From Marinobacter sp. SS13-12 (GTDB lineage Bacteria > Pseudomonadota > Gammaproteobacteria > Pseudomonadales > Oleiphilaceae), in contig NZ_JASSUA010000001.1 in the NCBI RefSeq assembly GCF_030227115.1, forward strand, positions 2,768,551 to 2,832,550: a stretch of 64,000 nucleotides of DNA, written 5' to 3'. This document shows, one piece after another, positions 8,070 to 17,104 of the stretch (positions within the stretch are counted from its first letter, which is position 1; each line of letters starts with the position of its first letter). Position numbers and translations under genes: made by a program. Below the pieces are notes generated by a model. That model had not been told where the DNA came from and made no database searches. It saw only the letters and a program-made list of their open reading frames with translations.

Positions 8070-9536
8070 CTACTCCCCGGCTGTGTCGTTGGCGGTGCAG
8101 GCCTTTTCCAGCCTGGCGATACAGTTGCTGAAGGTGCGGCTGATGCGGGTCTGGTCGCGGATCATCGCCAGGCGTGGCCAGGTGGCCTGCTCACCAAGCC
8201 GGATAAACATTTCCAGGTCCTCGCGGCCGGGGTTGGTGAGCACCTTGCGATACAGCAATGGGCGGAAGGGGAACTGGATATTGATGTCCCCCAGATAGGT
8301 TTGCGTTGCCATGGCATGGGCCTGCTCCAGCAATGGCCGGAGTATGGTTGAGGACCAGCTGTTCCGGGTCAGTTGCAGCGTGGTCGCGACCTGGGCATGC
8401 AGGATTGAAGCCGCTGCCTGTTTGGCGGATGCCCCCGGGCCACGTTCGTGATGGTGGCTGATAAACGGCAGCACGTGAGGATTGGCCTGGCTGACGATGG
8501 TCCGGTTTACATTATGAAGCCGGGCCATGCGCAGGAGGGGCAGGTCCCCGTGTACACTGCCGTCAATCCAGCGTTCTGTTGGCATGTAAGGTTTCTTGCC
8601 GTTTTTACCCTTGTCATTGTCCCGGGCCTGGAGTGTCACTGGCGGATAAATGCCAGGGACCGCACAGGAAGCCAGAATGGCAGAATCGACCAGCACTTCT
8701 GGTGAGGCAAGGCTGTTCAGTAATCTGGGTTTCTGTCGGGTTCGGGTGGGCGACACCGAAATGTTGAGTGTGCGCCCGCTGTGCTCCGCGGCCTCACGAA
8801 AACTGGTACTGCCGATGTTGGTGTGGATGTGATGAAGCAGTTGGGTCTGGTCCATGGCGTGGCGTTTTCGCCAGATACGGCTGGGCTCCAGCCAGCGGAA
8901 TGCGTCGAGGTGGATCTCCCCGGGCTCGTTGAAAAAACGTTCGAGCTCTTCGTTGTTTCGGGTACAGATCGCCCCGGCCACGATGGCGCCCATGCTGGAA
9001 CCGGCAATCACGTCCGGTAGCAGGTCCTGTTCCCAGAGCGCACGGGTAACACCGATGTGGTAGATGCCGAAAGCGGCTCCACCACTGAGCATCAGGGCCG
9101 GGCGGCCGTATACGCGTTCGGCATCCCGGAACAGGCGGAGTTTCTGCTGTTCGGTGATGCCCGGCATGTCATGCTCGCAGATGAAGTACATGGAGCGTTC
9201 CACTTCATCCAGAAATTCTGTGACCAGATACTTGGTGCCTGTCCAGGCGATGGCGTAGAGGTCCGGATTGGCAATTTCACCCAGGTGCCGGTACAGGCTT
9301 TCCTGCAGCACGCGGGTAAGGCCACGGGTGTCACCTTTTTTACGGCAGTGCACCATGGCGTCGATGTGTTCGCGAATCAGTTTTTCGTGAAGCAGCTCGC
9401 AGCCGCCTTCCGCCCGCCACGCCAGCGTGCCTTCAAGCTCATCCAGTTGCTCGGCCGTAGCGTGCCATTCCGCATAGGAAGTGGCTGTAGCGAGTTGTTT
9501 TTCCAGTTCCCGACGTTGTCTTTTTAGGTCTCTCAT
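8070..9536 (-). CDS. Patatin-like phospholipase with DUF3336 N-terminal domain
   Basis: A 488-residue serine lipase. The first 150 residues form the DUF3336 domain common in bacterial and fungal triacylglycerol lipases of this type. The patatin domain follows with the oxyanion motif SGGAAFGIYHIG, the nucleophile elbow GSSMGA (GxSxG) and the dyad Asp in the motif DGSVHGDLP. It likely cleaves acyl chains from phospholipids or neutral lipids. There is no signal peptide. The only plausible start (ATG at 9536) lies inside a perfect 13-bp inverted repeat and lacks a ribosome site, so translation may be held down. The EamA gene follows directly. Confidence 0.87.
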   Translation of the reverse strand: MRDLKRQRRELEKQLATATSYAEWHATAEQLDELEGTLAWRAEGGCELLHEKLIREHIDAMVHCRKKGDTRGLTRVLQESLYRHLGEIANPDLYAIAWTGTKYLVTEFLDEVERSMYFICEHDMPGITEQQKLRLFRDAERVYGRPALMLSGGAAFGIYHIGVTRALWEQDLLPDVIAGSSMGAIVAGAICTRNNEELERFFNEPGEIHLDAFRWLEPSRIWRKRHAMDQTQLLHHIHTNIGSTSFREAAEHSGRTLNISVSPTRTRQKPRLLNSLASPEVLVDSAILASCAVPGIYPPVTLQARDNDKGKNGKKPYMPTERWIDGSVHGDLPLLRMARLHNVNRTIVSQANPHVLPFISHHHERGPGASAKQAAASILHAQVATTLQLTRNSWSSTILRPLLEQAHAMATQTYLGDINIQFPFRPLLYRKVLTNPGREDLEMFIRLGEQATWPRLAMIRDQTRISRTFSNCIARLEKACTANDTAGE

Positions 9537-9560
9537 GATGTACAGGATACATCATGAGAG
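9530..9560. promoter_or_regulatory. Perfect 13-bp inverted repeat over the patatin start codon
   Basis: CTCTCATGATGTA (9530-9542) and TACATCATGAGAG (9548-9560) are perfect reverse complements separated by five bases. On the minus strand the patatin ATG (9536-9534) sits in the 3' arm. It could be a protein operator or an RNA hairpin that hides the start codon. It is also in the 37-base gap after the DUF6351 gene, but has no T run as a terminator would. Confidence 0.6.
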
Positions 9561-9573
9561 CGGATTCAAGGGA

Positions 9574-12183
9574 TTACAGGTCCGATCTCGGGTTCAGGTC
9601 GACCCCGAATGCCGGTGAAGCCCAGCCTGCAACTGTCCCCGTCCCCGGGGGCAAAGGTTCGCCGCCCGTGCTCACGATGTGCTCATCGCCATACTGCAGC
9701 CACGTCAGTGTGGGTCCCTGGCCAACAGGCGGCTTTGTGTAATCACAGACGCCTTCGGGAAAGATCTCCGCAACCTTTTGTGCGAAACCTTCAGCGGTAT
9801 AAACACCGTTCAGGATGTTCACCGGGTAGTCTGCCGGGTCCACGGGTTTAAGCTGGCACTTGTTGTTCATTGTCGTGATGGCGTCACCTGCGACGGTGCG
9901 TGGCGTCCCGAAGCGAGTCTGGACCACCAGCTTCTGGGCCTCCACAACGTCGTCGGCAATGGGCTGCAGTGGATCGGTGATGATATCGGGTAGCCCCAGT
10001 TCACCCAGGTTCAGGCCACACACCTGCCCGGTGGCAACATCCAGTATCTGGCCCAGTTCGGCAGGGAAGGTGGGTATCTGTTCCGGGTTCAGCCCGGACA
10101 CTTGCGGTTCCGGGTAAAGCAGGTTGCCGGTATAGGGCGCCTTGGGGCCTTCCGCCGAGAACGGAGCCAATAGTGACAGACAGCGGTCCCTGGCGGTAAC
10201 CGGCTTGTTGGCGAGGACTTTGTTCGGCACCGGAACCTCTTCCTGATCGGCTTCGATACCGGTGAGCCACTGGTCCATCACGAGCAGGGCTTCGGTGGTG
10301 AATATGGTGTCGCCTGCCAGGGGGAATGCCCCGTACCAGATCACATGATTGCGAGCGTGGCCCTGAGTCTGTTCCAGCCTCGCCCGTACCTGCCAGGAGT
10401 GAAAGGCATCGTGGGCAATGCCGGGGTCCGGGCCGCGGAGATCGATGATGGGCACATTGGCAAGGTTTTCAGCGGTATTGATGGCGCCGGTGCGATAGGA
10501 ATTCTCCAGTGCTTCAAGGTCGGCGGCTGTGCGTTCCGGCTGGTAGTTGATATCAATATCCAGACCGCCGATATCGCGGTTGACCGCCAGGAACTGGTCA
10601 CCAGTGATGACACCGTCCTGCAATGCTTTAAGGCCGTACTGGACGCCGGTATTGTCCAGTGGGATGCCGGTGAATCCCCGCGAGAGCAGCTGCTCATTAG
10701 GGGACCAGGCCGCTGGCAAGCGTTCACCGAACTGGCTGGCCATGTAATCAGTCAGACCGCAGCGCAGGCCATCGGGGCGGGTCTCCGGGTCATAGACGAC
10801 GGCCTGGCCCGCCAGGCCCGGGCAGTTTTCCTGATCCGGTTCGGCGGAGGGGAAGAACGCCAGGTCGGAAACGATCGGGTTGAGGGGCAAGTGGCCGTAA
10901 AGGGCTGGCCACTGAACCGCCAGTATGGGCGAGGACAGCAGGCTTTCGACGAAAGCCAACAAGTCTGCCGGATCTTCAGATACCTGGTTGCCCAGGTACT
11001 CGTTCAGCAAGTTGTAATCGGCGAATTGCGTCGCGGTGGTCCAGACATCCGGATAGGAACACTGCACGATCAGGCCCTGGTAGACACCCGGGTAGGCGTT
11101 AGCGATGTGCTGCTGGGCGATGGCACCGCCGGAACAGCCTGTGCCGATGGTGTAGCGCACCGGTCCATACTGCTCGACAACATGCTCCTTCGCCATGACC
11201 AGGGATTCTGCTGCGGTAACCAGGTTGACGTTATGGCCAAGGTTCGCCTGGGCGGTGGACAGGGTCACAAAGCCGCGAGCCAGGGCAACGGAGATACTGT
11301 CTCCCAGCAGGGTTTCCGCTCCTTCGGGAGCCGTGCCGGCGATGTCACCATTCGGCGGGTTCCCCATGCCGTAGCTGACGCCGACATTTCCGCCGTGGTG
11401 AATCAGGATCTTGCCATTCCACTGTTCCTGTGGCGACACGGCTGTCCATTCCTGGTCCGGTTGAAACAGGGCCATGACCTGATAGCGGTCGCGGTTCATT
11501 ACCCCTCTCTCAACCCTCACGATGTAGGGGACCGTAACACCTTCATCAGTGGTAACCCGGGCAATATCTCCGGAGGGCGGCGGGTTCCCGGGATCGTAGG
11601 GCAGGAATGCTCCGGGCAATCCGGGGGATTGGGGGTCAAAGCTTTCTGCAAACAGATCGAACTTCGACTGCGGCACATATTTCAGCTCGAACTCCGCTGG
11701 CTGATTGCACTTCTCGTCCACTGCATTGGCATTTGTGCAGTTCCAGGGCTGAACCTGGGGCCCGGAAAATACCGGGCCACCCTTGGGGTGATTGATGATG
11801 GTTTTGCGCAGCACACCGCTTTTTCCGAGGGTAACCTTCAGTTCGTTCTCACCCAGCTCCAGGCCAGTGATCAGGCCGCGAAGCACACCGTCTCTCACAG
11901 TGGTCAGGGTGTCACTGATGTCTTTGCCATTGAGCTGGATTCTGGCACCCTCGATATTGTCTGAGGCCACTTCGACCAGGGCATCCCCACCATTAATCAG
12001 ATCGGGGCGGTTTGAAAGGACACGGATGGTGTCCCGTTCGGTTACCGTTTCCTGTCCGGAACCCGCTACGGTGTCCGCTTCATCAGAAGGTTGGGTATTG
12101 GTTATGGAGCCATCGCTGCTGCCACCGCAGCCGGTGATGGCTATTGCGACTGCGAAGGGCAATGCCTGCTTGATGAGTCTCAT
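9574..12183 (-). CDS. Large lipoprotein of the DUF6351 type, probable alpha/beta hydrolase
   Basis: About 869 residues. The start at 12183 gives a lipoprotein signal (MRLIKQALPF, lipobox ITGC with Cys at 19) and has AGAGGT upstream; longer frames upstream lack these. After a short Ig-like-looking N-terminal region, the body holds a possible nucleophile elbow in IGTGCSGGAIAQQH and downstream Asp/His-containing segments such as DLRGPDPGIAHDAFHSW. This is the pattern of the DUF6351 family, which I associate with tannase- or esterase-like secreted hydrolases; the substrate is not known. It is likely in the outer membrane or periplasm. The patatin gene starts 37 bases downstream, so a lipid-ester role for the pair is possible. 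Confidence 0.65.
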   Translation of the reverse strand: MRLIKQALPFAVAIAITGCGGSSDGSITNTQPSDEADTVAGSGQETVTERDTIRVLSNRPDLINGGDALVEVASDNIEGARIQLNGKDISDTLTTVRDGVLRGLITGLELGENELKVTLGKSGVLRKTIINHPKGGPVFSGPQVQPWNCTNANAVDEKCNQPAEFELKYVPQSKFDLFAESFDPQSPGLPGAFLPYDPGNPPPSGDIARVTTDEGVTVPYIVRVERGVMNRDRYQVMALFQPDQEWTAVSPQEQWNGKILIHHGGNVGVSYGMGNPPNGDIAGTAPEGAETLLGDSISVALARGFVTLSTAQANLGHNVNLVTAAESLVMAKEHVVEQYGPVRYTIGTGCSGGAIAQQHIANAYPGVYQGLIVQCSYPDVWTTATQFADYNLLNEYLGNQVSEDPADLLAFVESLLSSPILAVQWPALYGHLPLNPIVSDLAFFPSAEPDQENCPGLAGQAVVYDPETRPDGLRCGLTDYMASQFGERLPAAWSPNEQLLSRGFTGIPLDNTGVQYGLKALQDGVITGDQFLAVNRDIGGLDIDINYQPERTAADLEALENSYRTGAINTAENLANVPIIDLRGPDPGIAHDAFHSWQVRARLEQTQGHARNHVIWYGAFPLAGDTIFTTEALLVMDQWLTGIEADQEEVPVPNKVLANKPVTARDRCLSLLAPFSAEGPKAPYTGNLLYPEPQVSGLNPEQIPTFPAELGQILDVATGQVCGLNLGELGLPDIITDPLQPIADDVVEAQKLVVQTRFGTPRTVAGDAITTMNNKCQLKPVDPADYPVNILNGVYTAEGFAQKVAEIFPEGVCDYTKPPVGQGPTLTWLQYGDEHIVSTGGEPLPPGTGTVAGWASPAFGVDLNPRSDL

Positions 12184-12373
12184 GGTTACCTCTTTTTGTT
12201 GTGATTTGTGCTGTTTTGTCACGATCTGTTGACATAAAACCATAATGCTCAGCGGCTGCGCGTTGGCCCCATGGACATCAGGGGCTGTCATATTTGTGAG
12301 TCCCGACGAAAGTCGGCTCGACGAACGGGGACCACTGCTGAATACTGGTAAGAAAGAGAGGAGTGATGTCACC

Positions 12374-13159
12374 ATGACTGCGGAAGAGATGATTACGATT
12401 GCCAACGACAATGGCATTACCACCCTGACGCTCAATCAGCCGGAGAATCGCAATAGCCTGTCCATGGCCATGTTGCAGGCGCTGTCGGATCAGCTCGAAG
12501 AACTGGCGGGGGATGCGGAAACGCGCGTAGTTGTACTTGCTGCCAGTGGCCGGGTGTTCTGCGCCGGCCATGATCTCAAGGAGATTCGTGGTCAGCTCGA
12601 TAGCCATCAATTCCAGCTGGACCTGTTTAACCTGTGCAGCAAGGTAATGCAGCAAATTGTAAACCTGCCAAAGCCGGTGATTGCCCGTGTGGCCGGTGTC
12701 GCCACCGCGGCGGGGTGCCAGCTGGTAGCCAGTTGTGACCTGGCCGTAGCCGCGGATACAGCCCGATTTGCCACTCCTGGTGTGAATATTGGCCTGTTCT
12801 GCTCCACGCCCATGGTGGCACTTTCACGCAATGTGTCCCGCAAGCACGCCATGGAGATGCTGCTGACTGGCGAGATGGTCAGTGCGCACAGAGCGGAGCA
12901 AATCGGGCTGGTGAACCGGGTGGTGGATGAGCAGGCGCTGGATGAAACGGTACGCGACCTGGCTGTCACCATAGCGAGTAAATCGGGTCGCACCCTTCAG
13001 ATCGGCAAAGAGGCGTTCTACCAGCAACTGGAAATGGGATTGGCGGAGGCCTACGACTTCACCTCGGAAGTGATGGCGAAGAACATGCAGGCTGCGGACG
13101 CTCAGGAAGGTATCTGTGCATTCCTGGACAAGCGCAAGCCGGACTGGAAAGACAAATAG
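12374..13159 (+). CDS. Crotonase family protein (ECHDC3-like enoyl-CoA hydratase homologue)
   Basis: About 261 residues of crotonase fold. Oxyanion-hole segments are CAGHDLKEI (about residue 60) and GVATAAGCQLVASCDLA (about residue 110-125). The two glutamates of classical enoyl-CoA hydratase are replaced by Gln (GCQL) and Gly (FATPGVNIG), as in ECHDC3-type proteins, so true hydratase activity is doubtful. Start chosen at 12374 (MTAEEMITIAND) because it matches the usual domain start and follows a GAGGAG-type site at a longish distance. It diverges from the large lipoprotein gene. Confidence 0.82.
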   Translation: MTAEEMITIANDNGITTLTLNQPENRNSLSMAMLQALSDQLEELAGDAETRVVVLAASGRVFCAGHDLKEIRGQLDSHQFQLDLFNLCSKVMQQIVNLPKPVIARVAGVATAAGCQLVASCDLAVAADTARFATPGVNIGLFCSTPMVALSRNVSRKHAMEMLLTGEMVSAHRAEQIGLVNRVVDEQALDETVRDLAVTIASKSGRTLQIGKEAFYQQLEMGLAEAYDFTSEVMAKNMQAADAQEGICAFLDKRKPDWKDK

Positions 13160-13165
13160 ACCGCG

Positions 13166-13669
13166 CTAGTGACAGTCTGACGGCTCCAGGGAAAGCCGGT
13201 CTCCCACCTGAATTTTCCGGCTTTGAAAATATCCCTGGTTCATTTCAAGGGCCAGGTAGAAAGGAACCCCGGCCCGGTAAGTGGGGCAATCCCGGCCCTG
13301 GTCTGACGGGCAGGGTGCCATCTGGCGTATGGCCTGGATGGTGCCCTGGCGATCCAGATAGGCAATGTCCAGCGGAATCAGTGTGCGATACATCCAGAAG
13401 CCATGGTCCGCCCTTCGCTCGTTACTGTATACAAACAGCATTCCGGCATCCGGCTCAAGCCTTTCTCTTTCCATCAGCCCGCGGCTGCGTTCTTCAGGGC
13501 TCCTGGCAATCTCGAGAGTGATGGGGATAGCCCGCTCCGCAGATATCAGGCAAGCCTGTTTCACCGGAAGCGATTGATTGTCGGGAAGGGCGGCCAGACA
13601 CCCGGAGAACACCAGGGCCATGACTGGAAGCAGGGCCCTCATGCTGCGCGCCGGTGTTTGCCTGGCCAT
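13166..13669 (-). CDS. DUF192 family lipoprotein
   Basis: About 167 residues: a lipoprotein signal with lipobox FSGC (Cys 24), then a DUF192 domain with SPEERSRGLMERERL and the characteristic end-piece PFYLALEMNQGYF. DUF192 proteins are small beta-rich proteins of unknown function, often secreted. The start ATG at 13669 overlaps the TGA of the upstream ABC permease gene by one base (TGATG), which indicates translational coupling. The protein ends 6 bases from the convergent crotonase gene. Confidence 0.82.
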   Translation of the reverse strand: MARQTPARSMRALLPVMALVFSGCLAALPDNQSLPVKQACLISAERAIPITLEIARSPEERSRGLMERERLEPDAGMLFVYSNERRADHGFWMYRTLIPLDIAYLDRQGTIQAIRQMAPCPSDQGRDCPTYRAGVPFYLALEMNQGYFQSRKIQVGDRLSLEPSDCH

Positions 13670-14430
13670 CAGGAACGCAGCCGGTAGCCGGTTTTGAAGA
13701 TCCACCATATCGCGACCATGCACGCAGTGAGGAACAGCAGGGTCATGCCCACACTGATGCCCACGTGCACATCCGACACACCGTAGAATGCCCAGCGGAA
13801 ACCACTGATCAGATACACCACCGGGTTGAACAGACTGATGGTTTGCCAGACTTCCGGCAGCATATCGATGGAGTAGAAAGTACCACCCAGAAAAACCAGT
13901 GGGGTAACTATCATCAGCGGCACGATCTGGAGCTTTTCAAAGCCGTCTGCCCAGATCCCGATAATAAAACCAAACAGGCTGAAAGTGATGGCGGTCAACA
14001 CCAGGAACGCGAACATCCAGAACGGATGCAGCACGTCGTAATCCACAAACAGCCTGGCCGTTATCAATATGATTACGCCGAGTATCACCGACTTGGTGGC
14101 GGCAGCCCCGACATAGCCAAGCACCACCTCCAGATAGGAGACCGGTGCGGACAGCAACTCATAGATGGTGCCGGAGAATTTCGGCATGTAGATACCGAAA
14201 GAGGCGTTGGAGATGCTCTGCATCAGCAGGGACAGCATCACCAGCCCTGGAATGATGAAGGCTCCGTAGCTGATATTGTCGATATCACCCATGCGGCTGC
14301 CTATGGCAGAGCCGAACACCACGAAATACAGCGATGTGGAGATAACCGGTGAGGCCACGCTCTGCATCAGGGTGCGGCGCATGCGGGCCATTTCAAAATT
14401 GTAGATTGCACGGACACCGTACAGGTTCAT
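13669..14430 (-). CDS. ABC-2 type exporter permease (YadH-like)
   Basis: A 253-residue inner-membrane permease with six hydrophobic segments and the ABC-2 pattern. It begins [20 protein letters not shown], has [13 protein letters not shown] after the first helix, and a family-typical central stretch with [18 protein letters not shown] followed by [18 protein letters not shown]. It pairs with the ATPase gene 15 bases upstream to form an exporter of the YadGH/NodIJ type. The cargo is unknown; related systems move lipids, polysaccharides or drugs. Confidence 0.88.
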   Translation of the reverse strand: MNLYGVRAIYNFEMARMRRTLMQSVASPVISTSLYFVVFGSAIGSRMGDIDNISYGAFIIPGLVMLSLLMQSISNASFGIYMPKFSGTIYELLSAPVSYLEVVLGYVGAAATKSVILGVIILITARLFVDYDVLHPFWMFAFLVLTAITFSLFGFIIGIWADGFEKLQIVPLMIVTPLVFLGGTFYSIDMLPEVWQTISLFNPVVYLISGFRWAFYGVSDVHVGISVGMTLLFLTACMVAIWWIFKTGYRLRS

Positions 14431-14445
14431 TGCATCACTCCCGCG

Positions 14446-15366
14446 TTATTCATTGACCAGGCCCACGAAAATCTCTTCCAGGGAGCTTTCCCTGGTCTGG
14501 AGGTCACGGTACTCAATGCCCAGGTCGCCCAGTGTTCGCAGCAGGTTCGCCACGCCGGCCTGCTCCTGTTGGGAGTCAAACGTGTAGATCAGCTCGTAGC
14601 CGTCTTCTGACAGCTCTACAGGCTCGAGAGCCAGTTGCCCGGGCATCTGCTCGAGCGGGCTCTGCAGATGCAGGCGCAGTTCCTTTTTGCCCAGCTTGCT
14701 CATCAACTGCGACTTGTCCTCCACAAGGATGATTTCACCCTGGCGGATAACACCGATGCGGTCAGCCATTTCCTCGGCTTCCTCGATGTAGTGGGTGGTG
14801 AGGATGATGGTAACGCCGTCTTCCCTCAGCTTGCGCACCATTTCCCACATATCGCGCCTCAGCTCTACGTCCACGCCTGCCGTTGGTTCGTCGAGGAACA
14901 GGATGCGGGGTTCGTGTGACAGGGCCTTGGCGATCATTACACGGCGCTTCATGCCACCGGACAAAGACATGATCCGGTTATTGCGTTTGTCCCAGAGGGA
15001 CAGGTCCTTCAGAACTTTTTCGATGTGGTCCGGTGCCGGCGCTTTGCCGAAAAGGCCGCGACTGAAAGAAACGGCATCCCAGACGGTTTCAAAGGAATCC
15101 GTGTTAAGTTCCTGGGGCACCAGGCCGATGCTTTCCCGGGCCTTGCGGTAATCCTTGACGATGTCGAACCCTGCGGCTTTTACCTCCCCGTCAGAAAGGT
15201 TCACGATGCCACAGATGATGCTGATCAGCGTGGTCTTGCCGGCTCCGTTGGGTCCCAGGAGCGCAAAAATTTCTCCCGGTTCAATATCAAGGTTGATGTC
15301 CTTGAGGGCACTGAAACCATCAGCATAGGTTTTGTTGAGGTGCTTTACGGAGATGTCCGGTTGCAC
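14446..15366 (-). CDS. ABC exporter ATP-binding protein (YadG-like)
   Basis: A 306-residue ATPase with Walker [10 protein letters not shown] (about residue 38-46), Q-loop in GLVPQELN, signature LSGGMKRR, Walker [13 protein letters not shown] and the switch His in [13 protein letters not shown]-terminal extension of about 80 residues is usual for YadG/CcmA-type proteins. It powers the permease encoded just downstream; both are followed by the DUF192 lipoprotein gene in one operon. The start is the ATG at 15366. Confidence 0.9.
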   Translation of the reverse strand: MQPDISVKHLNKTYADGFSALKDINLDIEPGEIFALLGPNGAGKTTLISIICGIVNLSDGEVKAAGFDIVKDYRKARESIGLVPQELNTDSFETVWDAVSFSRGLFGKAPAPDHIEKVLKDLSLWDKRNNRIMSLSGGMKRRVMIAKALSHEPRILFLDEPTAGVDVELRRDMWEMVRKLREDGVTIILTTHYIEEAEEMADRIGVIRQGEIILVEDKSQLMSKLGKKELRLHLQSPLEQMPGQLALEPVELSEDGYELIYTFDSQQEQAGVANLLRTLGDLGIEYRDLQTRESSLEEIFVGLVNE

Positions 15367-15499
15367 GGGCTTATCCTGTTGGTGGTGAATCTGCGGAGAG
15401 TTAAAGCGCGGTATTTTCTCACGACCGGCACTGAATTAGAAAGCTTTGCCTTGGCAGCAATAATCTCCATAATGCGTCATTAACCTTGGAGGGATGGTT

Positions 15500-15982
15500 G
15501 TGTTGAAAGCGCTAGTGGCTGTAATTGCCATGTCAGCGGTGGTTGCCCTTGGCGTTTTCGGGCCACGCTGGCTCATGTTGGATGCCGATAGCCGGTCTGA
15601 TCAGGGCATTGTCGGGTGTGATGTGCTCAATGATACGTGTCGATGGACCCAACAGGGCAATCACTGGGACGCTCATCTGGTAAAAGATGGTGCTCAGGAA
15701 GAGGGTACTGAATATCGCCTGTCGGTAAAAACAAACATGAACCCGCCACGGCTGATGGCTGTGCTACGAGGCGAGTCCATGTACCTGGGAGAATATCCGG
15801 TACCGATGACCAGGGCAGGGGTAGCGCAGGATGGTAGCGGCCAGCTTTGGGAGGCACGATTTACCGCGCCTTTCTGTACGACGGATCCGGAAATGACCTG
15901 GAGAATCGACTTGCAGACAGGCATGGAGGCAGAACTTGATATGCCCGTGAAGCTGACCTTCAAAGCAGAGGGTCGGGCCTGA
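15500..15982 (+). CDS. Membrane-anchored hypothetical protein
   Basis: About 160 residues with one N-terminal hydrophobic segment (about residues 3-24) acting as signal anchor or uncleaved signal, then a soluble periplasmic part with cysteines at CDVLNDTC and FCTTDPE. No family is recognised. A GGAGGG ribosome site at 15488-15493 is best placed for GTG at 15500; an in-frame ATG at 15494 touches the site and is less likely. It diverges from the ABC exporter operon and is followed by another small hypothetical gene 70 bases on. The possible disulfides point to an extracytoplasmic location. Confidence 0.65.
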   Translation: MLKALVAVIAMSAVVALGVFGPRWLMLDADSRSDQGIVGCDVLNDTCRWTQQGNHWDAHLVKDGAQEEGTEYRLSVKTNMNPPRLMAVLRGESMYLGEYPVPMTRAGVAQDGSGQLWEARFTAPFCTTDPEMTWRIDLQTGMEAELDMPVKLTFKAEGRA

Positions 15983-16051
15983 CGATGGGATGACAGTCGG
16001 TCAGGATTGTGTAAAATCATCGAACTGCAACGATTGTCCAGGGAAGCACAT

Positions 16052-16387
16052 ATGGATTATGGCGATAGTGTACAAAAGGTTCTGCTCAGAAAAATCCAGA
16101 AAGCGGAACAGGATCTGCTCCAGTTGAAGCTGGATTATTGTCGTTTTATTTTTGGCTTGACTCATCGCTCCAGGGTGGAGTGTGACGGCAAGAGCTACAT
16201 CGTCCGGTCTGTGGATGTAGACAGCATGGAGCGACAGGAAGACGACAGCTTTTCCAGGCCGGCTATCACCGGCGCTCCGGCCGATGCCCCGGAAACCGCT
16301 GAAGCACAGGATCTTGGCACACGCTGGACACTGGAAGAATCGCCAGCCCGCATCTCAATGAGCCGCAACTCAGACAAACGCGTTTGA
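16052..16387 (+). CDS. Small hypothetical protein with N-terminal coiled-coil character
   Basis: About 111 residues. The first 35 residues (VQKVLLRKIQKAEQDLLQLK) have heptad spacing of leucines suggesting a coiled coil, followed by a short beta-like segment SRVECDGKSYIVRSVDVDS and an acidic, Pro/Ala-rich tail. There is no signal peptide. The ATG at 16052 follows AGGGA at good distance; an upstream in-frame start at 16007 lacks one. The last 18 bases overlap the convergent gene 16370-16966. Function unknown. Confidence 0.6.
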   Translation: MDYGDSVQKVLLRKIQKAEQDLLQLKLDYCRFIFGLTHRSRVECDGKSYIVRSVDVDSMERQEDDSFSRPAITGAPADAPETAEAQDLGTRWTLEESPARISMSRNSDKRV

Positions 16388-16966
16388 CGTAATAGCACTG
16401 TAGAGGCTGTGGTCCCGGAGAACGTAGCGGTGTTCGCTCCAGTACTCCGCACCACCCACGCCGTAACGGAAACAGGCCAGCAAGGTGGCACTGCCCGTCA
16501 GCGTTGACAGTGCCTGGACTGCTTCAGGCTGTCGCAGCCCGATTTTTCGGCTGGCCAGTTGGCTCACCAGATTGACCTGCGCACCCGAATGACGTTGTGA
16601 CTTGTCACACAGCGCGCATGCAGCACCATACAGCCAGGCAGTCACGTATTCCTTTACGGCGTTCGGGGCTGTATCAAGCTCCAGTCCTTTCTCCCGACAA
16701 TCCCTTTCCTGAATGCTCAACAATATATGCAACTGGGTAATCAACCCGCATTTGTCCAGTCCGCGACTGGCAAGGCCGTGGCCAGCATCCACACGGTTGG
16801 GACCGAACGGCTGCCGCGTCGGGGCAGGTGATGAAAATTCCGGATGAGTGGTGGGTGCCGCCGGCACGAAGGGATCATGTCGCACCAGCGTGAGCATCCG
16901 GAAGGCAAGCAGCAACAACAACGCAATGAGCGCGACTTCAATCAGTAAAACGATGCTGGTTGTCAT
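16370..16966 (-). CDS. Hypothetical protein with one N-terminal membrane segment
   Basis: About 198 residues. A hydrophobic helix (residues about 4-24, leucine-rich) anchors the protein; a Pro-rich linker (about 30-60) leads to a helical, probably cytoplasmic domain with LITQLHILLSIQERDCREKG and AVKEYVTAWLYGAACALCDK. No family recognised. The start at 16966 (MTTSIVLLIEV) has CCGGAG 7 bases upstream and was preferred to 17023. It overlaps its convergent neighbour by 18 bases and lies downstream of the selenium-type transporter operon but on the same strand, about 140 bases beyond its last gene; a link is not evident. Confidence 0.6.
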   Translation of the reverse strand: MTTSIVLLIEVALIALLLLLAFRMLTLVRHDPFVPAAPTTHPEFSSPAPTRQPFGPNRVDAGHGLASRGLDKCGLITQLHILLSIQERDCREKGLELDTAPNAVKEYVTAWLYGAACALCDKSQRHSGAQVNLVSQLASRKIGLRQPEAVQALSTLTGSATLLACFRYGVGGAEYWSEHRYVLRDHSLYSAITSNAFV

Positions 16967-17104
16967 AAGCGCTCCGGATTGCCTGAGGGTGACTGTTACA
17001 TCATTAATCCGGATTGTAACCAAATGTATCCCGGGACACGAAGGGAACCGGGTTAAATCTGGTCTGCAAATGGTGGAACTGTGACGTGGTATCCACTGGA
17101 GTAA

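Noticed and set aside
10345..11964. Long plus-strand open frame (539 codons) inside the large lipoprotein region
   Set aside because: It is the opposite strand of the DUF6351-type gene, has no ribosome site or recognised domain, and reads as antisense shadow coding.
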